A DNA stretch of 32,249 bases, taken from contig JAEWOJ010000053.1 in NCBI GenBank assembly GCA_023399815.1, positions 1 through 32,249 on the forward strand, in the 5' to 3' direction. Of this stretch, positions 17,080 to 25,118 are shown piece by piece; the stretch's first letter is position 1; every line of letters starts with the position of its first letter. The notes beneath the pieces were generated by a model that did no database searches, was not told the origin of the DNA, and saw nothing but the letters and a program-made list of their open reading frames with translations. The position numbers and the translations under genes were made by a program. The DNA is from Pseudomonadota bacterium (GTDB lineage Bacteria; Pseudomonadota; Gammaproteobacteria; Xanthomonadales; Xanthomonadaceae).

Positions 17080-17721
17080 TCCGCTGGAACCGCGGAACCG
17101 GCTGACGCGCTCCGGCCGATCGCCATACGAAGCGACGCGGTGGTGATGACGATGACCGCCGCGGGCCGCGGAACATGAGGCTGGCGCTGGGACGTTATCG
17201 GGACGACGATCCGCGCCCTCTGCCGGCGGCTGATCGCAGCGCGGCGTCCCGGTCCGCGCGCGGACCGCATCGCCCGCAAGCGCGCGCGGCGCCGAACCCG
17301 CTCCCGCCGCACGCGCAGCCGTGCGGCGCTGCCTTCGTCGCCGGGCATAACGGCCGGCTATGCCGGCGCCACCTTTTTTGACTGGCGCCATGCCCCTTTC
17401 CATGGCTATGGTGAACGTCCGCCCCGTCGCGGCGCGCTGGATTGGCCCATTCCGCTGGAAAACCGCCATGCCCGCCAACGCATCCACGCCGGTCGCGGCC
17501 GCCCTTCCCTCCCTCGATTGGCGGAAAACCCGCCGTCGGACATCAATCCGTCTGCCAACCGTCTTGCGGACGGGCCGGCTTCCGCCGGACTGCCCGTGGC
17601 GCCGTCCCCTCCCCCGTGCCGCGGCGCTACTCTCCCCGGGCAGTCCTTCCATGGTGGTGCCGGCCCTCCGCCGGGCGCTGCCCCCGAATCCTGCAATGGC
17701 AGGGCACGAGGTTCCGATCCG
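17080..17721 (+). other. Long intergenic region (642 bp) before gltS
   Basis: No convincing gene: the open frames present are arginine- and proline-rich and lack conserved character. It contains a terminator-like structure (17342-17379) followed by about 340 bp leading to gltS. The ribosome site for gltS is weak (CGAGG about 13 bases before the ATG). The stretch could hold the gltS promoter and a long leader, or decayed coding sequence; I cannot decide which. Confidence 0.5.
17342..17379 (+). terminator. Probable Rho-independent terminator within the pre-gltS spacer
   Basis: GGCATA/TATGCC (17344-17349 and 17359-17364), with overlapping GCCGGC repeats, form a hairpin. TTTTTT follows at 17374-17379 on the plus strand. 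It lies about 260 bp after the dehydratase-type gene and probably ends that transcript, which would make gltS a separate unit. Confidence 0.55.
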
Positions 17722-18921
17722 ATGATCCAACTTGATGCCGTACAGACCGTCGCCTTCGGCGGATTGACCCTGTTCGCCGGTTACGCGCTGTGCCGGGCGA
17801 TCCCGGTGCTGCGCCGCTACAACCTGCCCGAACCCGTCGTCGGCGGCCTGCTCGTCGCGCTGCTGGTGTGGTGGGCGCACTCGCGCGGCACCACCCTGTT
17901 CCAGCTCGACACCACCCTCAAGACGCCGCTGATGGTCGCCTTCTTCACCACGCTGGGCATCAACGCCAGCGTGCGCCTGCTGCGCATCAGCGGCCGCCAG
18001 GTGATGGTGTTCCTGCTGCTGGCCAGCGGATTCGCGCTGGTGCAGAACCTGGTCGGCATCAGCGTGGCGTGGCTGTTCGACCTGCATCCGATGTTCGGCG
18101 TGCTGGCCGGCTCGGCCACGCTCACCGGCGGCCCGGCCACCGGCATGGCGTTCGCGCCGCTGTTCGAGAAGGCCGGCCTGCACGGCGCCGAAACGCTGGC
18201 GATCACCGCGGCGATGGCCGGCATCATCTGCGGCGGCGTGGTCGGCGGCCCGGCCATCACCGTGCTGATGCGCCGCTTCCACATCCACGGCCCGAGCCGC
18301 GGCGGCGATGCCGGCGAAGAGGATGAAAGCATCCACGTGCACTTCGCCAGCGAAACGGCGCGCGAGTTCGACGCGCTCAAGAGCATCGTCGTGCTGCTGA
18401 TGGCGATGTGGCTGGGCGCCTGGGTCAGCCAGGGCTTCGAGCGCATCGGCCTGACCCTGCCGTCCTACATCGGCGCGATGCTGGTCGGCGCGGCGGTGCG
18501 CAACCTCGACGACTACACCGGCCTGCTGCGGCTGTCGGTGCCGACCACCGAGCTGATCGGCAACATCTGCCTGGCGCTGTTCCTCGCGATCGCGCTGATG
18601 GACCTGCGGCTGTGGGAACTGGCCGGCATGGGCCTGCCGCTGCTGGTCAACCTCGCCGTGCAGGTGGCACTGGTGGCGCTGTTCGCGGTGCCGATCTACT
18701 TCATCATGGGCCGCGACTACGACGCGGCGGTTATGGGCGGTGGCTTCATCGGCTTCATGCTCGGCACCACCGCCAACGCCATGGCGGTGATGCGCCGGCT
18801 GGTGCAGCGCTACGGCGTGGCGCCGCGCGCCTTCCTGGTGGCGCCGCTGGTGGGCGCGTTCTTCATCGACTTCGTCAACGCGCTGATCATCACCGGCTTC
18901 CTCAACTTCTGGCCGCATTGA
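17722..18921 (+). CDS. gltS: Sodium/glutamate symporter GltS
   Basis: Inner-membrane Na+/glutamate carrier of the ESS family. Its 399 residues are nearly the same length as the E. coli protein (401), which accepts L- and D-glutamate. About ten to twelve helices are visible. The duplicated pore-loop signatures are present: TLTGGPATGMAFAPLFE in the first half and GGGFIGFMLGTTANAMAVM in the second. The start MIQLDAVQTVAFGGLTLF fits the family; the frame extends upstream but the extension is not credible. It is convergent with a gamma-glutamyltransferase, whose reaction releases glutamate in the periplasm. Import of that glutamate, possibly including D-glutamate, is the obvious link (inference). 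Confidence 0.96.
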   Translation: MIQLDAVQTVAFGGLTLFAGYALCRAIPVLRRYNLPEPVVGGLLVALLVWWAHSRGTTLFQLDTTLKTPLMVAFFTTLGINASVRLLRISGRQVMVFLLLASGFALVQNLVGISVAWLFDLHPMFGVLAGSATLTGGPATGMAFAPLFEKAGLHGAETLAITAAMAGIICGGVVGGPAITVLMRRFHIHGPSRGGDAGEEDESIHVHFASETAREFDALKSIVVLLMAMWLGAWVSQGFERIGLTLPSYIGAMLVGAAVRNLDDYTGLLRLSVPTTELIGNICLALFLAIALMDLRLWELAGMGLPLLVNLAVQVALVALFAVPIYFIMGRDYDAAVMGGGFIGFMLGTTANAMAVMRRLVQRYGVAPRAFLVAPLVGAFFIDFVNALIITGFLNFWPH

Positions 18922-19012
18922 CGCGGTTCCGGGGCTGGCTCTGATCCTGGAGCCAACCGCAGGTCGGGGCGATGCCCTCGACCTGCATGCTGGACATCGC
19001 GGGGCTTCGCCC

Positions 19013-19054
19013 GACCCTCATCCGCCCTTCGGCACCTTCTCCCGAGGGAGAAGG
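19013..19054. repeat. Second copy of the dispersed CCCTCATCC hairpin repeat
   Basis: CCCTCATCCGCCCTTCGGC leads into the stem CCTTCTCCC/GGGAGAAGG (19035-19043 and 19046-19054). It lies between the convergent gltS and ggt genes and resembles the copy near 1360-1396. A short additional hairpin (TGGCTC/GAGCCA) lies closer to the gltS stop. Either could assist transcript ending. Confidence 0.6.
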
Positions 19055-19087
19055 AAGCAGGCGGATATTCCGGGCCGACGACCGCGA

Positions 19088-20830
19088 TCACTGCGCGGCC
19101 GTGCCGGCGCCAGGGCGGCGCGGGTCGGCCGCGCCCAGCACGCCGTCATCGCCGACCATCAGCATCTGCGTGCTGCCGATGGTCTCGTCGCTCTCGATGC
19201 GGTGGCCCATGCCGCGCAGCAGGCGCAGCGTGTCGGGGCTGAAACCCGGCTCCACCTGCAGCATGCCGCTGCCCATGTCCTGGTGGATGCGCGGCTGGTG
19301 GCCCGCCTCGGCGATGTTCATGCCGAAATCGACCACGTCGACGATCGTCTGCATCACCGTGCCGGGAATGGTGTTGCCGCCCGGGCTGCCGGTGACCATC
19401 CACACCTTGCCGTCGCGCAGCAGCAGGGTCGGCGACATGCTCGACACCGGCCGGCGCCCGGGCTGCAATGCGTTGGCGACCGCCGGCTGGCCCGGCTTGC
19501 CGGCCGCGGCCAGCTGCGCGCGCAGCGAGAAGTTGCCGATCAGGTTGCCCAGCAGGAAGCCGGTGCCCTCGGCCATTACCCCCGCGCCGAAATCCGAGCC
19601 CAGGGTGAAGGTGTTGCTGACCGCGTTGCCGTCGGCATCGATCACCGAGAAATGCGTGGTCTGCGGGCTTTCGTAAGGCAGGGGATCGCCCGCCGCCAGG
19701 GCGGTGGCATCCAGCGCGCGCTCGGGCGAGAACAGCTTCCAGCGCGCATCGGCATAGTCCTTGGAGACCAGCCCGCGTACCGGCGCGGCGATGAACGCCG
19801 GATCGCCGGCATGGCGCGCGCGGTCGGCCCAGGCCAGCTTGATCGCCTCGGCCATGGCGTGCAGCGCGGCCGCCGAACCGGCGCCCTGCGCGGCCAGGTC
19901 CTCGTGTTCGAGCAGGTTGAGCATTTCCAGCACGCTGGCGCCGCCACCGCTGGACGGCGGCATGGTCACCACCTCGTGACCGCGATAGGTGGTGCGCAGC
20001 GGCTCGCGTTCGACGGCGCGGTAGTCCGCCAGGTCGTCGCCGCCGATCAGCCCGCCGTGGCGCTGCATCGCCGCCACCAGCCGCTGCGCGATCGGCCCAC
20101 GATAGAACGCGTCCTCGCCGTTGCGCGCGATCAGGCGCAGCGACCACGCCAGGTCGCGCTGGCGCAGGCGTTCGCCCTCGCCCAGCGCACGGCCGTCGGC
20201 ATGCAGGAACACGCTGGCGCCGGCGGGACTGCGCGCCAGCCGCGCGCGGCCCCAGTCCAGCGCGAAGGCTTCGTCGCGGCTGAGCACCACGCCGTCGTCG
20301 GCCAGCGCGATGGCCGGCCGCAGCAACCGCGCCCACGGTAGCCGGCCGTACCTGCGGTGCGCCAGCGCCAGCCCGGCCACGGTGCCGGGCACGCCGGCCG
20401 CCTTCCAGCCCGCACTTTCGCCCTCGATGCGGCCGTCGGCGCCGACGAAGCGTTCCAGCGTCGCCGCCGCCGGCGCCATCGAGCGGTAGTCGATGGCGAC
20501 GTCGCGGCTCCCGTCGGCCAGGTGCAGCAGCATGTAGCCATCGCCGCCGATGTTGCCGGCGCGCGGCAGCAGCACCGCCAGCGCGAAGGCCGTGGCCACC
20601 GCCGCGTCCACCGCGTTGCCGCCGTCGCGCAGCACCTGCGCGCCGATTTCGCTGGCGCGCTGGTTCTGGCTGACCACCATGCCGCGCTGGCCATGGTCGG
20701 GCTTGTGGATGGCCGGGTAGTTGAGCAGTTCGCGCGCCGGCGCGAATGTCGGCTGGAACAGGGCCAGCAAGGCGCACATCAGCAGCGCCATGCCACGGCG
20801 CGGAAGGACAACGAGGGATCGCAGGGTCAT
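19088..20830 (-). CDS. ggt: Gamma-glutamyltransferase 1 (periplasmic, Asp433-to-Asn type)
   Basis: Ntn-hydrolase that hydrolyses or transfers gamma-glutamyl groups; made as a precursor that self-cleaves before a threonine. The 580-residue precursor has a Sec signal peptide (about 1-33) and the nucleophile T391 in ESPQTTHFSVIDADGNAV, at the same number as in E. coli GGT. The carboxylate-binding R116 (DYRSMAP) and the serine pair in RRPVSSMSP are kept. The E. coli residue D433, which holds the alpha-amino group of the glutamyl substrate, is replaced: NNQMDDFS becomes GNLIGNFS here. In E. coli, D433N is known to permit glutaryl-type (cephalosporin acylase) substrates, so specificity may be shifted. 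A good GGAGAGAGG ribosome site fixes the start. It is divergent from a second, different ggt. Confidence 0.93.
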   Translation of the reverse strand: MTLRSLVVLPRRGMALLMCALLALFQPTFAPARELLNYPAIHKPDHGQRGMVVSQNQRASEIGAQVLRDGGNAVDAAVATAFALAVLLPRAGNIGGDGYMLLHLADGSRDVAIDYRSMAPAAATLERFVGADGRIEGESAGWKAAGVPGTVAGLALAHRRYGRLPWARLLRPAIALADDGVVLSRDEAFALDWGRARLARSPAGASVFLHADGRALGEGERLRQRDLAWSLRLIARNGEDAFYRGPIAQRLVAAMQRHGGLIGGDDLADYRAVEREPLRTTYRGHEVVTMPPSSGGGASVLEMLNLLEHEDLAAQGAGSAAALHAMAEAIKLAWADRARHAGDPAFIAAPVRGLVSKDYADARWKLFSPERALDATALAAGDPLPYESPQTTHFSVIDADGNAVSNTFTLGSDFGAGVMAEGTGFLLGNLIGNFSLRAQLAAAGKPGQPAVANALQPGRRPVSSMSPTLLLRDGKVWMVTGSPGGNTIPGTVMQTIVDVVDFGMNIAEAGHQPRIHQDMGSGMLQVEPGFSPDTLRLLRGMGHRIESDETIGSTQMLMVGDDGVLGAADPRRPGAGTAAQ

Positions 20831-21101
20831 GCCTCTCTCCGTTTTGCGGTTCGCGGGCGAACGTACGGCCGGTCCTGCCAGCGGCGTGGCGGCGAGGGCG
20901 GCGGACGCACGGGTCCACGCCGCAGCATGGCCACCGCTCGCGGGTTTGTCCCGCACCTTTGCTGGCCCACGGTATAGCTGGCACGCATGGATGCAGCGCC
21001 GGCCGATGGCGTCGCGCCATCGCGCCTCCCATAGCTGCCGGTTAATGCCCTTGCCGCGAATGTGACGCCTGTGGCCGCGTGGCCGGCGGTAATCTGCCGC
21101 C
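20831..21101. promoter_or_regulatory. Divergent promoter region between the two ggt genes
   Basis: 271 bp without a gene. For the plus-strand ggt, TAATCT (21090-21095) lies six bases before the ATG. Two related ATAGCTG-containing stretches (near 20973 and 21032) are the only repeated motif I see. A shared LysR-regulated region is plausible, but no clear T-N11-A site stands out. Confidence 0.4.
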
Positions 21102-22895
21102 ATGCCGATGACCGCTCCTTGCGCGCCCTTCCCCATCGCCCGGCCGGCGCGCTGGCGCCCGGTCATCGGCGCGCTCCTGCTGTGCCTGCCGCTCCTGCTG
21201 GCCGCGTGCGGCACCCCGCCGGCGTCGCGCACGCCGCCCTCGTCCGCCACGGCGAAGACATCGCCGGCCATCGTCGTCGCCGCGCATCCGCTGGCGGCGC
21301 GCGCCGGCGCCGACGTGCTCGAACGCGGCGGCAGCGCCATGGACGCCGCCATGGCCGTGCAGTTGATGCTGGGATTGGTGGAACCGCAGAGCTCGGGCAT
21401 CGGCGGCGGCACCGTGCTGCTGGCCTACGACGCCCGCAGCGGCCAGGTCAGCGGCTACATCGGCCGCGAGCAGGCGCCGGCGGCGGCCAGCCCGGGCCTG
21501 TTCGACGACGCCGACGGCCGGCCGTTGCCGCGCGCCGAGGCCATGCTCTCCGGCCGCGCCACCGGCGTGCCGGGCACCGTCGCCACCTTCGCCCTGGCGT
21601 TGCAGGCGCATGGACGGCTGCCGTGGGCGCGGCTGTTCGACGGCACCATCGCCACCGCCGAACGGGGCTTCGCCATCACCCCGCGGCTGGAACGGCATAT
21701 CCATGGCCGTTTCCCGCAGGCGGCGACCGCCGACGTGCGCCGCTTCTTCGACGATGGCCACGGTGGCCTGCTGCGGGCCGGCGACACCCTGCACAACCCG
21801 GCCTACGCGGCCACGCTGCGCAGGCTGGCCGCGGGCGGCCCGGACGCGTTCTATCGCGGCGCGCTGGCCCAGGCCATCGTCGCCCGCACCGCCGAAGCGC
21901 CGCGCCCGGGCGCGATGACGCTCGACGACCTGGCCGGCTACCGCGCCGAAAAGGTGGCGCCGCTGTGCCGGCCGCTACGCGGCTACCGGCTGTGCACGCT
22001 GCCACCCCCGGCCAGCGGCGTCGGCCTGCTGCAGCTGATGGCGCTGCTGGACGGCACCGACATCGACCGCCGCGACGCCGACGATCCGCAGGCCTGGCTG
22101 CTGTTCGCCGAGGCCAGCCGGCTGATGTACGCCGACCGCGACCACTACGTCGGCGACCCGCGCTTCACCGACGTTCCGGTCGAAGGCGTGCTGGCCCCGG
22201 ACTACGTGGACGCACGGCGCGCGCTGATCGGCGCACGCGCGTCGGCACGGGCGCCGCATGCCGGCACCCCGTCCGGCGCGCCGGCGCTCGCCAGCGACGC
22301 CACCGACGAGCCCGGCGGCACCAGCCATTTCGTGGTGGTGGACGGCGACGGCAATGCCGTTTCGGTCACCACCACCATCGAGTCGTTCTTCGGCTCCGGG
22401 CGCATGGTCGAAGGATTCTTCCTCAACAACCAGCTCACCGATTTCGCCTGGGACCACCACGACGGCCGCCCCGGCATGGCCAATGCCATCGCCGGCGGCA
22501 AGCGCCCGCGCTCGTCGATGTCGCCGCTGCTCCTGCTCGACGATCGCGGCCACCTGGCCGGCGCGCTGGGCTCGCCGGGCGGCTCGGCCATTCCCGCCTA
22601 CATCGGCAAGACGCTGACCGGCCTGCTCTACTGGCACCTGCCGCTGGACCAGGCGGTGGCGCTGCCCAACCTCGTCGCGCGCGGCGACCGCTTCGATGGC
22701 GAAGCCGAGCGCTTTCCCGCGCCCCTGCGTACCGCGCTGAAGGAGCGCGGGGTGGATGTCCGCGCCGGTTCCGGCGAGGATTCCGGGCTGCACGGCGTGT
22801 TCCTGCGCGACGGGCGCTGGGAATGGGCCGCCGACCCGCGCCGCGAAGGCAGCGCCGCTTTCCCCCTTCCCCGGACTTCCGATGCCATCCGTTGA
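21102..22895 (+). CDS. Gamma-glutamyltransferase 2 (lipoprotein, canonical Asp, shortened lid)
   Basis: A second GGT, only distantly similar to the first. The 597-residue precursor has a lipoprotein signal with LLLAAC (C36) and G at +2, so outer-membrane attachment facing the periplasm is likely. The autocleavage nucleophile is T407 (EPGGTSHFVVVD). R122 (GYIGREQAP), the glycine-rich SGIGGGTVLL, the substrate aspartate D447 (NNQLTDFAW) and the serine pair S471-S472 (KRPRSSMSP) are all present. The stretch between D447 and the serines is about five residues shorter than in E. coli, so the lid loop may be reduced, as in Bacillus GGT, which handles poly-gamma-glutamate. Its 3' end overlaps the D-amino-acid dehydrogenase gene by 14 bases. 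TAATCT six bases before the ATG suggests a leaderless mRNA. Confidence 0.93.
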   Translation: MPMTAPCAPFPIARPARWRPVIGALLLCLPLLLAACGTPPASRTPPSSATAKTSPAIVVAAHPLAARAGADVLERGGSAMDAAMAVQLMLGLVEPQSSGIGGGTVLLAYDARSGQVSGYIGREQAPAAASPGLFDDADGRPLPRAEAMLSGRATGVPGTVATFALALQAHGRLPWARLFDGTIATAERGFAITPRLERHIHGRFPQAATADVRRFFDDGHGGLLRAGDTLHNPAYAATLRRLAAGGPDAFYRGALAQAIVARTAEAPRPGAMTLDDLAGYRAEKVAPLCRPLRGYRLCTLPPPASGVGLLQLMALLDGTDIDRRDADDPQAWLLFAEASRLMYADRDHYVGDPRFTDVPVEGVLAPDYVDARRALIGARASARAPHAGTPSGAPALASDATDEPGGTSHFVVVDGDGNAVSVTTTIESFFGSGRMVEGFFLNNQLTDFAWDHHDGRPGMANAIAGGKRPRSSMSPLLLLDDRGHLAGALGSPGGSAIPAYIGKTLTGLLYWHLPLDQAVALPNLVARGDRFDGEAERFPAPLRTALKERGVDVRAGSGEDSGLHGVFLRDGRWEWAADPRREGSAAFPLPRTSDAIR

Positions 22896-24126
22896 AACCC
22901 GTGACGAACCCGCCGGCGCCGGCGCCGACCTCGTCGTCCTCGGCGCCGGCGTCGTCGGCCTCGCCACCGCCTACGCCGCCGCGCGCCGCGGCCTGTCGGT
23001 GCTGCTGCTCGACCGCGCCGGCGGCCCCGCACAGGGCACGTCGTTCGCCAACGGCGCGCAGCTGAGCTATGCCTATACCGACGCGATGGCCGGGCCTTCG
23101 ACGTGGCAGCAGCTGCCGAAGATGCTGTTCGGGCGCAACGGCCCATTCCGCACGCGCTGGTCGGCCGACCCGGATTTCTGGCGCTGGGGCCTGGCCTTCC
23201 TGCGCCAGGCCAACGGCGCGCGGCTGCACGCCAACACGCTGGCGACGCTGGAACTGGCGCTGGAATCGCGCATCGCGCTGCACGCGCTGCTGCAGCACCA
23301 TCCCATCGCCTTCGACCATGCGGTGTCGGGCAAGCTGCACGTCTACCACGATGCCGCCGCGTTGCAGGGCGCCCGCGCGATGATCGCGCTCAAGCATCCG
23401 TTCGGCGTCGAGCAGCACCTGCTCGACGCGGCGCAGGCCATTGCCGTCGAGCCGGCGCTGGCCGCCCTGCCCGGCCTCGCCGGCGCGGTGCATTCGCCGC
23501 AGGAGGAAGCCGGCGACCCGTTCCTGTTCGGCACCGGCCTGCTGCGCGTGCTGCAGGACCAGTACGGCGTGCAGACGCGCTTCGGCTTCGACCTGCAGCA
23601 CTTGGCGCGGCAGGATGGCGGCTGGCGCCTGCAACCGCGCGCCGGCGCGGCGGTGCAGGCACGCCGGCTGGTGGTGTGTGCCGGCATCGACGGCGCCGCG
23701 CTGCTGCGCCCGCTCGGCATCCGCGTGCCGCTGATGGCGATCAAGGGCTATTCGTTCACCGCGCCGTGCGGCCCGCACGCGCCGCATGCCAGCATCACCG
23801 ACACCACGCGCAAGCTGGTGTTCTGCCGCCTCGGCGAGCGCATGCGCGTGGCCGGGCTGGCCGACCTCAACCACTGGGATCCGCGCCCGGCGCCCGCGCG
23901 CATGGCGCAGCTGATCGCGATGGCCCGCGCCTCGATGCCCGAAGCGGTGGACTACGGGCGCATCGAAAGTCGCTGGGCCGGCCTGCGCCCGGTCACGCCC
24001 TGGTCCTCGCCGGAAATCCGCAGCGTCGGCGGCGGGCTGGTCTGCAACCTCGGCCACGGCATGCTCGGCTGGACGCTGGCGATGGGCAGCGGCGAACGCG
24101 CCGTCGCCCTGGCGATGATGCGTTGA
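22882..24126 (+). CDS. dadA: D-amino-acid dehydrogenase (DadA family, FAD)
   Basis: Flavoenzyme that oxidises D-amino acids to keto acids and passes electrons to the respiratory chain from the inner face of the membrane. The 414-residue protein has the N-terminal FAD-binding motif VLGAGVVGLATAYAAARRG (G21-x-G23-xx-G26) and the DadA signature GTSFANGAQLSY (52-63). DPDFWRWGLAFLRQ and a C-terminal second FAD contact (GLVCNLGHGMLGWTLAMGSG) follow. The start MPSVETRDEPAGAG overlaps the upstream ggt by 14 bases, so translation is probably coupled. This direct tie of a gamma-glutamyltransferase to a D-amino-acid oxidising enzyme is the strongest hint that the substrates contain D-residues. LysR follows after 53 bp. 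Confidence 0.92.
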   Translation: MPSVETRDEPAGAGADLVVLGAGVVGLATAYAAARRGLSVLLLDRAGGPAQGTSFANGAQLSYAYTDAMAGPSTWQQLPKMLFGRNGPFRTRWSADPDFWRWGLAFLRQANGARLHANTLATLELALESRIALHALLQHHPIAFDHAVSGKLHVYHDAAALQGARAMIALKHPFGVEQHLLDAAQAIAVEPALAALPGLAGAVHSPQEEAGDPFLFGTGLLRVLQDQYGVQTRFGFDLQHLARQDGGWRLQPRAGAAVQARRLVVCAGIDGAALLRPLGIRVPLMAIKGYSFTAPCGPHAPHASITDTTRKLVFCRLGERMRVAGLADLNHWDPRPAPARMAQLIAMARASMPEAVDYGRIESRWAGLRPVTPWSSPEIRSVGGGLVCNLGHGMLGWTLAMGSGERAVALAMMR

Positions 24127-24179
24127 CGCCGACGCAGCCGCCGTTCGCCAGCGTCGGCCGCATCCACTAGGATCGATCC

Positions 24180-25085
24180 ATGCGCCTGCGCCAGATTGAA
24201 GTCTTCCATGCGGTCTACACCACCGGTTCGATCAGCGCCGCAGCGCGTGCCCTGCACGTCTCGCAGCCATCGGTGAGCAAGGTGCTGCACCACACCCAGC
24301 ACCAGCTGGGGTTCGACCTGTTCAAGCTGGTGCGCGGGCGGCTGGTCGCCACCGACGAGGCGCACGCGCTGTTCGTCGAGGTCAAGGACATCTACGACCG
24401 CCTGCAGTCGCTGCAGAAGGCGGTGGGCAACATCCGCGACATCGGCGGCGGCCACGTCCGCCTGGCGGTGGTGCCCTCGCTCGGCCAGCACGTGGTGCCG
24501 GGCGCGATCACCGCCTACCGGCGCCAGCACCCGGAAGTCACCTTCGACGTGCAGACGCTCCATCACGGCGACCTGTTCCAGGCGCTGTACGAGCGCGAGT
24601 GCGACATCGCCATCGCCTACAACCCGCCGCAGCACCCGCGCATGCAGCGCCGCGTGCTCGGGCAGGGGCAGCTGATGCTGCTGTTCGACGTCGCGCAGTG
24701 GCCGGCGCCGCCGGCGCGGATTCCGCTGCACTGGCTGCAGGACCGCGACATGGTCGGGCTGGCCAGCAGCGGCCCGATCGGCGACCTGTTCGCCAGCGAG
24801 GTGGAGCACCAGGGCATCCGCATCCGCGAAGTGGTGTCCAACCAGACCTACTCGCTGGCCGCGGCGCTCACCCGCTGCGGCGCGGGCATGAGCGTGCTGG
24901 ACGAATTCACCGCCCGCGCCAACGCCGGCGGCAGGCTGCTGGCGCGCCCGCTGGAGCCGGAAATCGACTTCCGGGTCGAATGCGTGTACCTGGAGGACCG
25001 CCCGCCTTCCAAGGCGGCCAACGAGTTCATCAAGCAGTTCCAGCGCAGCCTGGGCGACGTGCGGGACGCGACGGCGCGCGCCTGA
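24180..25085 (+). CDS. LysR-family transcriptional regulator
   Basis: 301-residue LysR-type regulator: winged helix-turn-helix at about 1-60 (IEVFHAVYTTGSISAAARAL, VSQPSVSKVLHH) and a periplasmic-binding-protein-like effector domain from about 90. It follows ggt2-dadA on the same strand but has TAGGAT exactly six bases before its ATG, so it probably also has its own leaderless promoter. It is the only regulator in the gamma-glutamyl/D-amino-acid block and convergent with the racemase gene (33-bp gap). By position it is the likely regulator of the block, with an amino acid as ligand (inference). Confidence 0.93.
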   Translation: MRLRQIEVFHAVYTTGSISAAARALHVSQPSVSKVLHHTQHQLGFDLFKLVRGRLVATDEAHALFVEVKDIYDRLQSLQKAVGNIRDIGGGHVRLAVVPSLGQHVVPGAITAYRRQHPEVTFDVQTLHHGDLFQALYERECDIAIAYNPPQHPRMQRRVLGQGQLMLLFDVAQWPAPPARIPLHWLQDRDMVGLASSGPIGDLFASEVEHQGIRIREVVSNQTYSLAAALTRCGAGMSVLDEFTARANAGGRLLARPLEPEIDFRVECVYLEDRPPSKAANEFIKQFQRSLGDVRDATARA

Positions 25086-25118
25086 CCCCGCGACGGGCCC
25101 GGACGCGATCCACCCCAG

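Noticed and set aside
17360..17725. 121-codon frame before gltS (and a 96-codon frame opposite)
   Set aside because: Proline/arginine-rich with no conserved character and no ribosome site; treated as non-coding.
15679..18918. 1079-codon minus-strand frame opposite gltS and the dehydratase-type gene
   Set aside because: Antisense shadow without motifs; both plus-strand genes are well-supported families.
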